Source of the DNA: Rhodospirillaceae bacterium | GTDB taxonomy: Bacteria; Pseudomonadota; Alphaproteobacteria; GCA-2731375 | Direction: 5' to 3' | Assembly (NCBI GenBank): GCA_018701215.1 | Contig: JABIWH010000051.1 | Span: forward strand, 1 to 30,503 | Length of the DNA: 30,503 nt | Position numbers and translations under genes: made by a program | In this document: positions 22,652 through 30,464 of the stretch, piece by piece | How positions within the stretch are numbered: the first letter of the stretch is position 1 | How the letters are laid out: each line of letters opens with the position of its first letter | Notes under the pieces: generated by a model | Databases searched by the model: none | Seen by the model: the letters and a program-made list of their open reading frames with translations, nothing else | What the model was told of the DNA's origin: nothing

Positions 22652-24781
22652 ATGGAACGTTCGTTTGCGAAAGAGGTCAAACAGCTGCGCCTGGGCCAGG
22701 GTGAAACCTTTCATGGCGAAGGTATTCTGGCCGTTACCAAGGCGTTGCTGCAATCCGGTATCAGTTATGTCGGCGGCTATCAGGGCGCGCCGATCAGCCA
22801 TCTGATGGATGTGCTGGTGGACGCCGAGGATCTGCTGAGCGAGTTGGGCGTGCATCTGGAAACCTCGACCTCCGAGGCCGCCGCCGCCGCCATGTTGGGC
22901 GCCTCGATCAACTATCCCCTGCGCGGCGCGGTAACGTGGAAATCCACCGTTGGCACCAATGTGGCCTCCGATGCCCTGTCCAACCTGGCTTCCGCCGGCG
23001 TCACGGGCGGCGCGATGATTGTACTGGGCGAAGATTACGGCGAAGGCTCGTCAATTCTGCAGGAGCGCACCCATGCTTTCGCCACCAAATCCCAGATTTG
23101 GCTGCTGGATCCGCGCCCGGATTTGGAAACCATCGTCCATATGGTCGAACAAGGGTTTGAGCTGTCGGAGCATTCCAGCACGCCGGTAATGCTGGAACTG
23201 CGTATTCGGGCCTGTCATGTGCATGGCGCCTTCCCTGCTTCGGATAACAAGGCTGGCCAGTTCAACCGCAACCGGGTGATCGAGGAGCCGGTCCACGATT
23301 TTGCCCGCATCACCCTGCCTCCTTCGACCTATGCCCAGGAAAAGCACAAGGTCGAGGTGCGCATGCCCCAGGCCATCAATTTTATTAGAGAGCGGCGGCT
23401 GAACGATCATTTCGCGGGCGATATTGATGATGTGGGCATCATCTGTCAGGGCGGGCTCTATAACGCGACCCTGCGCGCCCTGGTGCAGGCCGGACTGGCG
23501 GATGCCGCAGGCAACAGCCGCATACCAATTTTGGCCCTGAACGTCACCTATCCCCTGGTTCCCGATGAGGTATCGGAGTTCTGCGCCGGTAAATCGGCGA
23601 TTTTCATGGTCGAGGAAGGGCAACCCGACTATTTGGAAGAGGCCGTCAACGTTATCCTGCGCAAGGCTGATTTACAGACCAAGGTGATTGGCAAGGGTCC
23701 CCTCCCCATGGCCGGAGAATATACGGCGGAAGTGGTTTTGCGCGGGCTTTCGGCTTTTCTCGATCAGGCGAAACCGGCGGGCATTGATTTGGCGGCCGCG
23801 ACCGCGCCAATCCGCGCGCTTGATCAGTACAAAGCCAAGGCGGCGGAATTGCTCGGCGATCTGGTGCCGACCCGGCCACCGACCTTTTGCACCGGCTGTC
23901 CCGAACGGCCCCTGTTCAGCGCCATCCGCATCTTGGAGAAAGATCTGGGCCCGACGCATGTTTCCTGCGATATCGGCTGTCACACCTTTTCCACCCTGCC
24001 CCCATTCAATTTGGGCCATACGGTCCTAGGCTATGGCCTGGGGCTATCCAGCGCCGCAGGCGTGGCGCCGAATTTCGGCAAGCGGGTGATTTCGATCATG
24101 GGGGACGGCGGCTTTTGGCACAACGGTGTCACCAACGGTGTCTCTTCCGCGTTGTTCAACAAAGCCGATGGCGTACTCATGGTCATCAAGAACGGTTACA
24201 CCTCGGCCACCGGCTGGCAATTCGTGCCGTCCACTTTGCGCGGACAGGCAGGCCGCATTACCGGCGTCTCCATCGAGAAGGTGATCAAAAGCCTGGGTGC
24301 AAACTGGCTGCGCAAGGTGCCGAACTACCGCGTCGGGCGGGTGATGAAGACACTGCGCAAAGCCTTGACCGGGCAAGGCAAAGGGCTGCGGGTGATCGTT
24401 GCCGACAGCGAATGCCAGTTGGCGCGGCAGCGCCGCATCCGGCCCGAAATCGCCGCCCGCCTGCAAAGCGGCCAGCGCGACATACGCACGCGGTTCGGCG
24501 TCGATGACGAAACCTGCACGGGCGACCACGCCTGTATCCGTCTGTCGGGCTGCCCCTCCCTGACCATCAAGGTCAATCCCGACCCCTTGCGTGATGATCC
24601 GGTCACCACGGTGCTGGACAGCTGCGTCGGCTGTGGCCTGTGTGGCGAAGTCGCCCACGCAGCGGTGCTCTGCCCCTCGTTCTACAAGGTCGAGATCGTG
24701 CGCAATCCGAACCCATGGGACCGTTTCAGAGATGCTCTGAACCGTTATCTACTGGGCGATATGAGCAAGGTGCGGATTTAG
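22652..24781 (+). CDS. iorA: Indolepyruvate ferredoxin oxidoreductase subunit alpha (IorA)
   Basis: 709 residues. The pyrimidine-binding part has GGYQGAPISHLMDVL (41-55) and a Glu in LETSTSEAAAA. Residues about 405-560 are the TPP domain: CTGCPERP (413-420), CDIGCH (439-444), GDGGFWHNG (484-492) and Asn514. The C-terminus has an Fe-S region with Cys622, Cys628, Cys634 and then Cys658, Cys661, Cys664, Cys674. The enzyme converts aryl pyruvates, from tryptophan, phenylalanine or tyrosine, to aryl-acetyl-CoA while reducing ferredoxin. ATG 22652 has GGGGAG 8 bases upstream. The beta subunit gene starts 5 bases after its stop. Confidence 0.95.
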   Translation: MERSFAKEVKQLRLGQGETFHGEGILAVTKALLQSGISYVGGYQGAPISHLMDVLVDAEDLLSELGVHLETSTSEAAAAAMLGASINYPLRGAVTWKSTVGTNVASDALSNLASAGVTGGAMIVLGEDYGEGSSILQERTHAFATKSQIWLLDPRPDLETIVHMVEQGFELSEHSSTPVMLELRIRACHVHGAFPASDNKAGQFNRNRVIEEPVHDFARITLPPSTYAQEKHKVEVRMPQAINFIRERRLNDHFAGDIDDVGIICQGGLYNATLRALVQAGLADAAGNSRIPILALNVTYPLVPDEVSEFCAGKSAIFMVEEGQPDYLEEAVNVILRKADLQTKVIGKGPLPMAGEYTAEVVLRGLSAFLDQAKPAGIDLAAATAPIRALDQYKAKAAELLGDLVPTRPPTFCTGCPERPLFSAIRILEKDLGPTHVSCDIGCHTFSTLPPFNLGHTVLGYGLGLSSAAGVAPNFGKRVISIMGDGGFWHNGVTNGVSSALFNKADGVLMVIKNGYTSATGWQFVPSTLRGQAGRITGVSIEKVIKSLGANWLRKVPNYRVGRVMKTLRKALTGQGKGLRVIVADSECQLARQRRIRPEIAARLQSGQRDIRTRFGVDDETCTGDHACIRLSGCPSLTIKVNPDPLRDDPVTTVLDSCVGCGLCGEVAHAAVLCPSFYKVEIVRNPNPWDRFRDALNRYLLGDMSKVRI

Positions 24782-24786
24782 AGGCC

Positions 24787-26337
24787 ATGACCCAGGCAAT
24801 TGAACAAACCCGGCCCATTGGTCTGTTGATCGCCGCCATGGGCGGTGAAGGCGGCGGCGTTTTGCGGCAATGGCTGGTCGATGCCGCCATGGCGCATGGC
24901 CTGGCGGTGCAAAGCACCTCTATTCCCGGCGTCGCCCAGCGCACCGGTGCGACAACCTATTATATTGAAATGCAGCCCCTAGAGACTGGCGGGACAGCCC
25001 AACCACGGCCGATTATGTCGCTTTATCCCCTCGCGGGCAGCGTCGATATCATGGTCGCCTCTGAATTGATCGAGGCCGCGCGTGCCATGCAGAACGGCTT
25101 TGTCACGCCCAATTGCACGACGCTGATCGCCTCCACCCACCGGGTCTTTTCGGTGGCCGAGCGCACCGCCATGGGCGATGGCCGCTTTGACGGCAGCCGC
25201 GCGGTCAAGGCCGCCGGCACCTTGGCCCAACAGGCCGTGCTATTCGATATGGAAGCCATGGCCAGAGAGCACGACAGCGTCATTAATTCGGTTCTGCTGG
25301 GTGCGATCGCAGGCACCAACCGTCTGCCCATTCCAGCGGAAGGCTTCGAAACGGCGATCCGCGACACAGGGCGCGCGGTCGAGGCCAATCTGGCGGCTTT
25401 CCGGGCCGGATACGCCGCCGTCGAACGGGGCGATATGGTCGCCCTGGTACCGGACGGCGAGTTGAAGCGGCCCTGGCGCGCCGACCCGCCCATGGTCGAA
25501 CAATTGCAACATCGCGTGCGCGAGGAATTCCCCGGCCCTGCCCGAACGATATTACGCGAAGGCGTCAACCGCCTGTTTGAGTATCAAAATCTGGCTTATG
25601 CCGAGCTTTACCTGAAACGCTTGATGCGCATCGACCGGGCCGAGCGGGATGCGGACGGCCATGGCGACCTGGTGCGCGAGGTGGCGCGTTATCTGGCGTT
25701 ATGGATGGCCTATGAGGATGTCATTCAGGTTGCCAAGACGAAATTACAGCCCGAACGCCAGGCCCGAATCCGAGCCGAAGTCGGCGCCAAGCCGAGCGAA
25801 CCCGTGCGGATCAGGGAATATCTCAAACCAGGTCTGGATGAAGCCGCCGCGCTGTTGCCGCGCTGGATTGCCATGCCGCTTTTGGCCGCCGCCGATCGGG
25901 CCGGTCTACGCGAGCGCCTGAATATTGGCATGACCATCACCAGCACATCATTGTGGGGCCATTTGCTGCTTCGCCTTTTGGCCTCGCTCCGTGCCCTGCG
26001 TACCATGGGCCACCGCTATCACAGCGAACAACCTTTGATCGACCACTGGATCGCCGACATCGCCAAGGCAGCTGCCCTTGATCTGGATCTGGCCGCGGAA
26101 ATCGCCGCCTGTCAGCGTCTGTTGAAAGGTTACGGCCAGACCCACCGCCATGGCCGCGACAGCTTTGACGGCATCATGGCAACTCTTGTGGTCCCCACCC
26201 TGAGAGGGGAAATGGCGGCGGAAGGTGCGGCCCGGGCGGTCGCCGCCGCCCGTGAAGCCGCCCTGAGCGATCCGGACGGCGCTGCCTTGCAAGGTGTTCT
26301 AAAGACGGCACAAAACGCCGATATAGCCGCGGAATAG
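24787..26337 (+). CDS. iorB: Indolepyruvate ferredoxin oxidoreductase subunit beta, long form (IorB)
   Basis: 516 residues. The N-terminal about 210 residues are the gamma-type domain of 2-oxoacid oxidoreductases (LLIAAMGGEGGGVLRQWLVD, STSIPGVAQRTGATTYYIE). The remaining 300 residues are the helical C-terminal extension found in the long proteobacterial IorB (DUF6537-like). ATG 24787 is 5 bases after the iorA stop, so the two are translated from one message; the open frame further upstream lies inside iorA. Together with IorA it oxidises aryl pyruvates. No clear terminator follows before the P460 gene 117 bases downstream, so read-through is possible. Confidence 0.93.
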   Translation: MTQAIEQTRPIGLLIAAMGGEGGGVLRQWLVDAAMAHGLAVQSTSIPGVAQRTGATTYYIEMQPLETGGTAQPRPIMSLYPLAGSVDIMVASELIEAARAMQNGFVTPNCTTLIASTHRVFSVAERTAMGDGRFDGSRAVKAAGTLAQQAVLFDMEAMAREHDSVINSVLLGAIAGTNRLPIPAEGFETAIRDTGRAVEANLAAFRAGYAAVERGDMVALVPDGELKRPWRADPPMVEQLQHRVREEFPGPARTILREGVNRLFEYQNLAYAELYLKRLMRIDRAERDADGHGDLVREVARYLALWMAYEDVIQVAKTKLQPERQARIRAEVGAKPSEPVRIREYLKPGLDEAAALLPRWIAMPLLAAADRAGLRERLNIGMTITSTSLWGHLLLRLLASLRALRTMGHRYHSEQPLIDHWIADIAKAAALDLDLAAEIAACQRLLKGYGQTHRHGRDSFDGIMATLVVPTLRGEMAAEGAARAVAAAREAALSDPDGAALQGVLKTAQNADIAAE

Positions 26338-26454
26338 CCGAGCGCCAGGCTTCACCGCCAGATCAAAGCTGCGTGACAGCAACGCTTTTGGGCTTCCCCC
26401 GGGGCGCGCCCTTCCCACATCATCTCCATGACGCAGCCATTGATGGAGAGCATC

Positions 26455-27060
26455 ATGTCCCGCTTGCATCGTCTTTCCCTTGCCGCGATTGTCGGCCTGG
26501 CCCTGATCGGACCGGGCCAAGCGGCAGAAGAAGAACATTTGCGCCTCACCCGCCCCGGTGAGTTGCCGCCCGCGAAGGCGCAGTCTATCTATCAATCGGT
26601 CGAAAAGACCATGGCCGACGGCTATGCCCCCTCGCGGGATGCGATTGCCAAAAACTATCCCAGCTGGCGGCGCTTTAATATTGCGCCCTACCTGTCCGAC
26701 ACCCATGGCAACCGGTACGTCAATAATTATGCCAACGCGACGGCCACCAAGGCCGGTTATGGCAAACTGAAAGCGGGTCAGAAAATGCCGCCGGGCGCCG
26801 TGGTGGTCAAGGATAGCTATACCGTCACCAACAAGGGCGAGGTTTTCCCCGGCGCGCTGTTTTATATGCAAAAACTGGCGCCGGGCCGCAGCCCGGCCAC
26901 GGGCGATTGGCGCTTTGTCCAAATCCTGCCTGATGGCAGCTATATCGGCGATACAGTCGGTGATAGCCCAGAAGATGTCGGCTTCTGCTTTACCTGCCAC
27001 AAGGCCATGGCCGAAGTGGATTATCTGTTCTTTTTGCCAGATGAATATCGGAAAAAATAG
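26455..27060 (+). CDS. Cytochrome P460 family protein
   Basis: 201 residues with a signal peptide ending about Ala24, therefore periplasmic. The mature chain is rich in beta structure and carries one haem c site, CFTCHK, at 178-183 near the C-terminus, as in cytochrome P460 and the related cytochrome c'-beta. Start ATG 26455 is preceded by GGAG 6 bases upstream; an in-frame ATG 27 bases earlier lacks one. P460 proteins carry a Lys-haem cross-link and oxidise hydroxylamine or bind NO; which Lys is used cannot be told here. It follows iorB and ends at a strong terminator. Confidence 0.9.
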   Translation: MSRLHRLSLAAIVGLALIGPGQAAEEEHLRLTRPGELPPAKAQSIYQSVEKTMADGYAPSRDAIAKNYPSWRRFNIAPYLSDTHGNRYVNNYANATATKAGYGKLKAGQKMPPGAVVVKDSYTVTNKGEVFPGALFYMQKLAPGRSPATGDWRFVQILPDGSYIGDTVGDSPEDVGFCFTCHKAMAEVDYLFFLPDEYRKK

Positions 27061-27096
27061 AAGCCCCACCCGCAATATTGTGGGGGTAGGGCTTTT
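27061..27096 (+). terminator. Rho-independent terminator after the P460 gene
   Basis: AAGCCCCACCC (27061-27071) pairs with GGGTAGGGCTT (27084-27094) with one mismatch, followed by TTTTC. It begins right after the stop codon. In the opposite sense the stem is followed by a run of six T, so it can also stop the convergent enoyl-CoA hydratase transcript. Confidence 0.88.
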
Positions 27097-27121
27097 CTTG
27101 TTCTAAGGCGCTATCCGGCGC

Positions 27122-27916
27122 CTATTGCCCCTTGAATACAGGCGTACGTTTATCCACGAAGGCTTGCGCGGCCTCCTTGTGGTCCTCGGTCATGCCGGTG
27201 CGGGTATGATGCCAGGCTTCGAGATCCAAACAGTCCCGCAGGCTGCCGGTTTCCGCCGCGTTCATGTTGCGCTTCATATAGCCAAGCGCGATGGACGGAC
27301 CGTTGGCCATTTTCTCGGCCAGCGCCATTGTCTCCGCTTCCAGCTCATCATCCGCCACGACGCGGTTGACGATACCCAACGCCAGGGCGTCCGCCGCTTC
27401 AACCCGATCAGCGGTATAGTACAATTCCCGCGCCTTGGCGGTACCCACAAGGCGGGTCAGGAAATAGCTGCCGCCGAAATCACCGGAATAGCCCACATTG
27501 GCAAAGGCCGAGGTCATTTTCATGCTCTCGGAGGCCACCCGCATATCGCAAGCCAGGGCCAGTGACAGTCCGGCGCCCGCGACGGGACCGCGCACCATGG
27601 CAATGGTGGGTTTCGGCATTTCATGCAGCAGGCGCGAGGTTTCCATCTTCGCCCGCAATTGTTGCGCCTTGCCTTCCATGGTGGCATCGGGAAACTCCGT
27701 CCCCTCGGCCATCGCCTTGACGTCGCCGCCGGCGCAAAAACCGCGCCCGGCACCGGTCAGGATGACACAGCCCGTTTCCGGATCACTGCCCAGGCGGCCC
27801 AAGGCTTCCAACATGGCATCCAGCATGGCGCCGGACATGGCATTCAGGCGGTCGGGCCGGTTCATGGTCAAAATAGCCACCCGGCCCTCTTTGCGTTCCA
27901 AAAGATCGTCGGTCAT
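27122..27916 (-). CDS. Enoyl-CoA hydratase/isomerase family protein
   Basis: 264 residues, normal for the crotonase family. The CoA-binding and oxyanion segments are visible: RPDRLNAMS, CAGGDVKAM (61-69) and GPVAGAGLSLALACDMRVA (110-128). The block after it reads FANVGYSGDFGGSYFLTRLVG, with Asp where many hydratases have the catalytic Glu/Gly pair (as in PaaG-like isomerases). Start ATG 27916 fits the family N-terminus; the open frame continues upstream only inside the divergent BtuF-like gene. It could act on an aryl- or acyl-CoA, for example products downstream of IorAB, but the specific substrate is unknown. Confidence 0.92.
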   Translation of the reverse strand: MTDDLLERKEGRVAILTMNRPDRLNAMSGAMLDAMLEALGRLGSDPETGCVILTGAGRGFCAGGDVKAMAEGTEFPDATMEGKAQQLRAKMETSRLLHEMPKPTIAMVRGPVAGAGLSLALACDMRVASESMKMTSAFANVGYSGDFGGSYFLTRLVGTAKARELYYTADRVEAADALALGIVNRVVADDELEAETMALAEKMANGPSIALGYMKRNMNAAETGSLRDCLDLEAWHHTRTGMTEDHKEAAQAFVDKRTPVFKGQ

Positions 27917-28000
27917 GCCCTCGCCACTCCTAAACTTGCTTGTTATCATCATCCACTTGGTTGGATGGAAGGCTAACATGATGATGGGGATCAGTGCCAC

Positions 28001-28789
28001 GTGTTGATTGATGCGGTTGGCAACAAGCATGCTCCAATGAATGGTCCGGCGCGCATCGTATCCCTGGTGCCCAGCTTGACCGAGCTGCTGTTCGCCCTGG
28101 ATTTGCAGGCGCAAGTGGTTGGACGCACCGCCTTTTGTATCGAGCCCGAAGGCCTGATCGATGCCATCCCCGTTGTCGGCGGCACGAAAACCTCCGAATT
28201 GGATAAGCTGGCCGCACTTCGCCCCAGCCATGTGCTGGTCAACATTGATGAAACGCCAAAAGAACTTGCCGAACAGATCGGCGCGCTGGGCGCCCGGATC
28301 GTGGTCACCCATCCCAACAGCCCGGCTGATAATATCCCGCTATTTCAATTGATCGGTGGCCTGTTTGGACGCCATGCACAGGCGGCGCGGCTGGTCGGGG
28401 ACCTGCAGGATGAATTACAGCAAAGCGAAAGCTGGCCAGAGCGAAAGGTTTTGTATCTGATCTGGAAGCGGCCCTGGATGACCGTGTCCCAGGATACCTA
28501 TATTGCCAGTATGCTGGCTCTGTTCGGCATGCGCACCCTGTGCCATGACCCCGCCCGCCGCTATCCCGAGGTGACCATTGATCCAGCACTTTTGGCCCAG
28601 GCGGACTTGGTGCTGTTCTCTACCGAGCCGTTCCCCTTTGCCACCAAGCACCGCAATGCGTTCAAGAACGACCATGCCATTTCGTCGCAGCCAAAACTGC
28701 TATCGATTGATGGTAAGATGGTGTCTTGGTACGGTAGCCGTGCTATCGAAGGCCTCAAGTACCTCCGCCAGTTTGCGGCAAAACTTTAA
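28001..28789 (+). CDS. BtuF-like helical-backbone metal/cobalamin-binding protein, apparently cytoplasmic
   Basis: 262 residues from the GTG at 28001; the conserved part starts at residue 17 with ARIVSLVPSLTELLFALD. This is the start of the periplasmic-binding-protein domain of BtuF and siderophore receptors (PF01497). DAIPVVGGTKTSELDKLAALRPSHVLVN, LIWKRPWMTVSQDTYIASML and YPEVTIDPALLAQADLVLFSTEP follow. No signal peptide is present, and no permease or ATPase gene is adjacent, so a classic ABC uptake role is doubtful. ATG at 28037 is an alternative start; neither has a good ribosome site. An Old Yellow Enzyme gene follows 21 bases on, so the two are probably co-transcribed. Confidence 0.82.
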   Translation: MLIDAVGNKHAPMNGPARIVSLVPSLTELLFALDLQAQVVGRTAFCIEPEGLIDAIPVVGGTKTSELDKLAALRPSHVLVNIDETPKELAEQIGALGARIVVTHPNSPADNIPLFQLIGGLFGRHAQAARLVGDLQDELQQSESWPERKVLYLIWKRPWMTVSQDTYIASMLALFGMRTLCHDPARRYPEVTIDPALLAQADLVLFSTEPFPFATKHRNAFKNDHAISSQPKLLSIDGKMVSWYGSRAIEGLKYLRQFAAKL

Positions 28790-28810
28790 AAAAAAGCTCG
28801 AGGGAATTTC

Positions 28811-29977
28811 ATGTCGAGACCTATGTTGTTTACGCCCCTGCCCCTGCGCGAGATCACCGTAAAGAACCGCATCGTCGTCGCGCCCATGCATCAGTATGCC
28901 GCCAAGAAGGGCTTTCCGACGGATTGGCACCTGATGAACGCGGGCCGGTTCGCGGTTGGCGGCGCGGGCCTGGTGATGGTGGAATCCACCAAGGTGGAGC
29001 GCCGTGGCTGCGGCACGGTGGGTGACCTGGGCCTGTGGGATGACGCCATGATCCCGCATTTCAAGCGCCTGGCGGATTTCATCACCGAGAACGGCGCCGT
29101 CGCCGGGCTGCAGCTGGGCCACAGCGGCCGCAAGGCAAGACGTTTTCGCCCCTGGGAGGGCGGCAAGCCGTTGGAGCGGTCGGCGGCGGAGGCCGAGGGC
29201 GTGGATGACTGGAAGGATTGGGAGCTGGTCGCCCCCACCGCCCTGTCCGATCCCGGCGACCCCGAACCCCGCGCCTTGAGCCGGTCCGAGATTGCCGATT
29301 GCGTCGCGCATTGGGGGCAAGCGGCGGCACGGGCAGATGCCGCCGGTTTCGATATGCTGGAAATTCACGCTGCCCATGGCTACCTGATCCATCAATTCCT
29401 CTCGCCGGCAGCCAACCGGCGCAATGACGACTATGGCGGTTCGGACGCCAACCGCCACCGCTTTGCCCTGGAAGTGACGGAAAGCGTCCGGGCCAATTGG
29501 CCGGACCATAAACCGTTGTTCATGCGCCTATCCGTGGAGGATGATGCCGGTTGGGGGCCGGATGAAAACGTCGCCCTGGCCCGGATCGTTAAAGGCATGG
29601 GCATAGATGTGATCGATTGCTCATCGGGCGGCATGCGCGGCTCGCCGGTGGTCGGAACCGGGCCCGTGGGCTACGGCTATCAAGTGCCCTACGCCGCCAA
29701 AATCCGTGAAGAGGCCGATATGATGAGCATGGCCGTGGGTTTGATCGTACACGCCGATCAGGCGGAACAAATCCTGCAAAACGGCGAGGCCGACCTGATC
29801 GCCCTGGCGCGGGAGTTCCTGTACAATCCGAACTGGCCCCTGGATGCGGCGCAAAAACTGGGCCTGGATGATGCTTATGATCTGATGCCGCCCGCCTATC
29901 AGTTTTGGTTGGAAAAACGGGAAAAGGCGGTGAAGGATTTGACGCCGTCGACCCAGCAAAACGGTATTGAGGGTTAA
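28811..29977 (+). CDS. NADH:flavin oxidoreductase, Old Yellow Enzyme family
   Basis: 388 residues folding as an FMN TIM barrel (PF00724). Family motifs: NRIVVAPMHQYAA (18-30), QLGHSGRKA, the active-site block HAAHGYLIHQFLSPAANRR followed by NDDYGGS, and the phosphate-binding LIVHADQAEQIL with DLIALAREFLYNPNWP. It is closest to the YqjM-like group; at the position of YqjM Cys26 it has His (PMHQY). ATG 28811 is preceded by GAGGG 6 bases upstream. Such enzymes reduce activated C=C bonds with NAD(P)H. The physiological substrate is unknown; it is probably co-transcribed with the BtuF-like gene. Confidence 0.93.
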   Translation: MSRPMLFTPLPLREITVKNRIVVAPMHQYAAKKGFPTDWHLMNAGRFAVGGAGLVMVESTKVERRGCGTVGDLGLWDDAMIPHFKRLADFITENGAVAGLQLGHSGRKARRFRPWEGGKPLERSAAEAEGVDDWKDWELVAPTALSDPGDPEPRALSRSEIADCVAHWGQAAARADAAGFDMLEIHAAHGYLIHQFLSPAANRRNDDYGGSDANRHRFALEVTESVRANWPDHKPLFMRLSVEDDAGWGPDENVALARIVKGMGIDVIDCSSGGMRGSPVVGTGPVGYGYQVPYAAKIREEADMMSMAVGLIVHADQAEQILQNGEADLIALAREFLYNPNWPLDAAQKLGLDDAYDLMPPAYQFWLEKREKAVKDLTPSTQQNGIEG

Positions 29978-30104
29978 TACCCATAGCAAGATGCATTGCG
30001 GGAACTTGCGGCGGCGCTGGCGACAGAAATCGGCGGTGCAAGGTAAATATCCGTTAAACTTTGTGGCAGGGGAACCCAATATAGAAGACCCTGCCCAATG
30101 CCCT

Positions 30105-30128
30105 AATTGTGCTTACGGGACAATTTTT
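30105..30128 (+). terminator. Possible terminator downstream of the Old Yellow Enzyme gene
   Basis: AATTGT-N9-ACAATT is followed by TTT. A GGCAGGG/CCCTGCC inverted repeat (30065-30095) lies just before. Both are about 90-150 bases after the stop; the stem is AT-rich, so strength is uncertain. Confidence 0.4.
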
Positions 30129-30134
30129 CCAAGC

Positions 30135-30177
30135 AAAAAAAATGTCGGCGCCAACCAAATACGCGGTTAGCGCCGAC
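30135..30177 (-). terminator. Strong minus-strand terminator-like hairpin
   Basis: GTCGGCGC-C-AACC (30144-30156) pairs with GGTT-A-GCGCCGAC (30165-30177) apart from one C/A mismatch, loop AAATACGC. In minus sense the stem is followed by A and then eight T (30135-30142), the form of a rho-independent terminator. No minus-strand gene is seen to its right in this window, so it may act on a short or non-coding transcript, or on one from outside. Confidence 0.6.
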
Positions 30178-30464
30178 GGTGGCCTCATACTAGGCCGTTA
30201 TACTCAAGTTATACTATACTCTACGCGATTACTTACTCAAACGTTACTAAACTTAATAATACTATTACAAAACAATAACAAAACCGTTTCAAATTTTACT
30301 AAACGTCTCAGGCATCATTACTATAGCAATATATGCTGGAAGCAAGCCGAAATTCCTTGATCTAGCCCATTTTCGAGATTGAATGATTCAATTCTGATCT
30401 GAAGGGATTCCCATTTTGCTCGGTTCATGATTCTCTAGTTGCGATGATTCGCAGAGGAGATCCC
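30178..30464. other. AT-rich non-coding region before the transposase
   Basis: The bases 30190-30360 are strongly AT-rich (many ATACT, TTACT and AAAAC words), unlike the rest of the window. A short open frame there looks like chance. A likely IS left end begins about 30365 with GCCCATTTTCGAGATTGAAT after a CTAG, and a 15-base palindrome ATTGAAT-G-ATTCAAT occupies 30378-30392. Confidence 0.4.

Noticed and set aside
27917..28312. N-terminal extension of the enoyl-CoA hydratase
   Set aside because: It is antisense to the BtuF-like gene and unlike any crotonase; the family N-terminus starts at 27916.
30109..30360. Open frame of 83 codons in the AT-rich region
   Set aside because: The start overlaps hairpins, composition is biased, there is no ribosome site and no resemblance to a known protein.
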